From: Sulfitobacter sp. SK011
GTDB taxonomy: Bacteria > Pseudomonadota > Alphaproteobacteria > Rhodobacterales > Rhodobacteraceae
Reading direction: 5' to 3'
NCBI RefSeq assembly: GCF_003352065.1
Contig: NZ_CP025803.1
Coordinates: forward strand, 4,022,001-4,086,000
Length of the DNA: 64,000 bases
Both the position numbers and the translations under genes were made by a program. Shown here piece after piece: positions 63,151-64,000 of this stretch; position 1 is the first letter of the stretch, and each line of letters begins with the position of its first letter. The notes under the pieces are model-generated. The model saw only the letters and a list, made by a program, of their open reading frames with translations. It was not told the DNA's origin and did not search any database.

Positions 63151-64000
63151 ATGTCTATGGAATCCTATCCACAATCGCGCCTTTCGATCTTTCTGGAAAG
63201 CGATCTGTACTACCGTTTTCGAACCTCACGCATCACTGTAACAGCCGCCATTGTCACCGCTCTCATCGTGCTGGCGGCACTATTGGCCCCTTGGATCGCG
63301 CCACACACGCCATTCGATGTGACCACATTAAGCCTCTGGGACAGTGAGCTGCCTCCGGTCTGGGTTGAGGGCGGCGATCCTCGCTTTGTTTTGGGCACCG
63401 ACAATCAGGGGCGCGATGTCTTGTCCGCCATCCTCTACGGCTCTCGCATCTCGCTTTTTGTAGGCTTTGTTAGCGTGGCGTTCGCCATGGTGATCGGCAT
63501 CATCATCGGCTTAGTCAGCGGATATTTCGGTGGTGCAATTGATGCGTTTTTCATGCGCATTGCCGATGTCATGCTGAGCTTCCCAACGATCCTTGTTGCT
63601 TTATTGATCAGCGGTATTGCCAGAGGTGCCCTGCCGCGTGAAATGCACGACAGTGCCGCATTGGTCGTACTGGTTTTCGCAATCACCATCACAACATGGG
63701 TTCAATACGCTCGCACAGTGCGCAGCTCCACCATGGTCGAACGCAAGCGCGAATATGTCTACGCGGCACAGCTAGTGGGACGGCGACCCTTCGCGATCAT
63801 GTTCAGTCATATACTCCCCAACGTAATGGGTCCTGTTCTGGTAATCGCCACCATCAACCTTGCGATGGCGATCTTGATCGAGGCGACATTGTCCTTCCTC
63901 GGGGTCGGCATGCCTCCGACCAACCCTTCGCTCGGAACACTGATCCGGGTTGGCAACGAATATCTCTTCTCTGGCGTTTGGTGGGTCGTGATTTTCCCCT
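63151..64000 (+). CDS. Peptide-type ABC permease (DppC-like), 5' part
   Basis: The frame starts at an ATG (63151) with GGGAGA upstream and is open to the window edge, so the last part of the protein (about 283 residues seen) is missing. Features: 'FVLGTDNQGRDVLSAILYGS' (DppC loop), about five helices, and the EAA loop 'REYVYAAQLVGRRPFAIMFS' with 'ILPNVMGPVLVIATINLAMA'. It is the second permease of this importer. The ATPase genes are expected right after the window edge. Confidence 0.9.
   Translation, partial: MSMESYPQSRLSIFLESDLYYRFRTSRITVTAAIVTALIVLAALLAPWIAPHTPFDVTTLSLWDSELPPVWVEGGDPRFVLGTDNQGRDVLSAILYGSRISLFVGFVSVAFAMVIGIIIGLVSGYFGGAIDAFFMRIADVMLSFPTILVALLISGIARGALPREMHDSAALVVLVFAITITTWVQYARTVRSSTMVERKREYVYAAQLVGRRPFAIMFSHILPNVMGPVLVIATINLAMAILIEATLSFLGVGMPPTNPSLGTLIRVGNEYLFSGVWWVVIFP

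Overview
The window looks like DNA from a marine alphaproteobacterium of the Roseobacter group (Rhodobacterales). This is inferred from moderately high GC content, dense four-base stop/start overlaps, many peptide-type ABC importers, GntR/MarR-controlled catabolic operons, and proteins of types common in that group. No rRNA or tRNA gene was seen, so the assignment rests on gene content only.

Layout. 1-1.5 kb: end of a DUF4342 gene, then a minus-strand operon pairing a GerW/YtfJ-type protein with a DUF2953 protein and a small hypothetical. 1.6-6.8 kb: a tight operon of an acyl-CoA synthetase, a fused E1 alpha-beta 2-oxoacid dehydrogenase, an E2 acyltransferase and a stand-alone acyl carrier protein. 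6.8-11.3 kb: single genes (PGM1-like ATP-grasp, class II amidotransferase, L,D-transpeptidase, Spx/ArsC-like protein and two unknowns). 11.9-19.8 kb: an acidic CAP-domain protein without a signal peptide, a terminator, a type I secretion ABC/HlyD pair, and a 1034-residue ABC-like protein with decayed ATPase motifs and a cyclic-nucleotide-binding-type tail.

19.8-31.3 kb is an accessory block that looks more AT-rich. It holds a LysR-type DNA-binding head on an unfamiliar sensor, an acyltransferase-like unknown, an MFS transporter, a glycosyltransferase-like protein, an alpha/beta hydrolase, a GT61-FkbM fusion and a sulfotransferase-glycosyltransferase fusion. It ends with a tyrosine integrase.

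31.7-49.2 kb is catabolic. First comes a GntR-SDR-IlvD/Edd-FAH operon for a 3-deoxy sugar acid route. Then two divergent operons share a 112-bp intergenic region containing a MarR-like palindrome. One encodes an isatin-hydrolase-like cyclase, a PYROXD2-like oxidoreductase, MarR and indolepyruvate:ferredoxin oxidoreductase (IorA/IorB). The other encodes a second PYROXD2-like oxidoreductase and a complete peptide-type ABC importer. I read these two as one MarR-controlled uptake and degradation system.

49.2-54.2 kb carries plasmid relics: a frameshifted parB-like remnant next to two TTGCCC-NN-GGGCAA palindromes, a divergent internally deleted replication initiator, and a ccdAB toxin-antitoxin pair. 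These are mixed with a kynureninase-like enzyme, an aminotransferase and an SDR. This suggests an integrated or rearranged plasmid. 54.2-58.5 kb adds an MBL hydrolase, a second aminotransferase, an amidohydrolase and a xylulokinase. An IS6-family element follows. The window ends in a GntR-regulated second peptide-type ABC importer cut off by the right edge.
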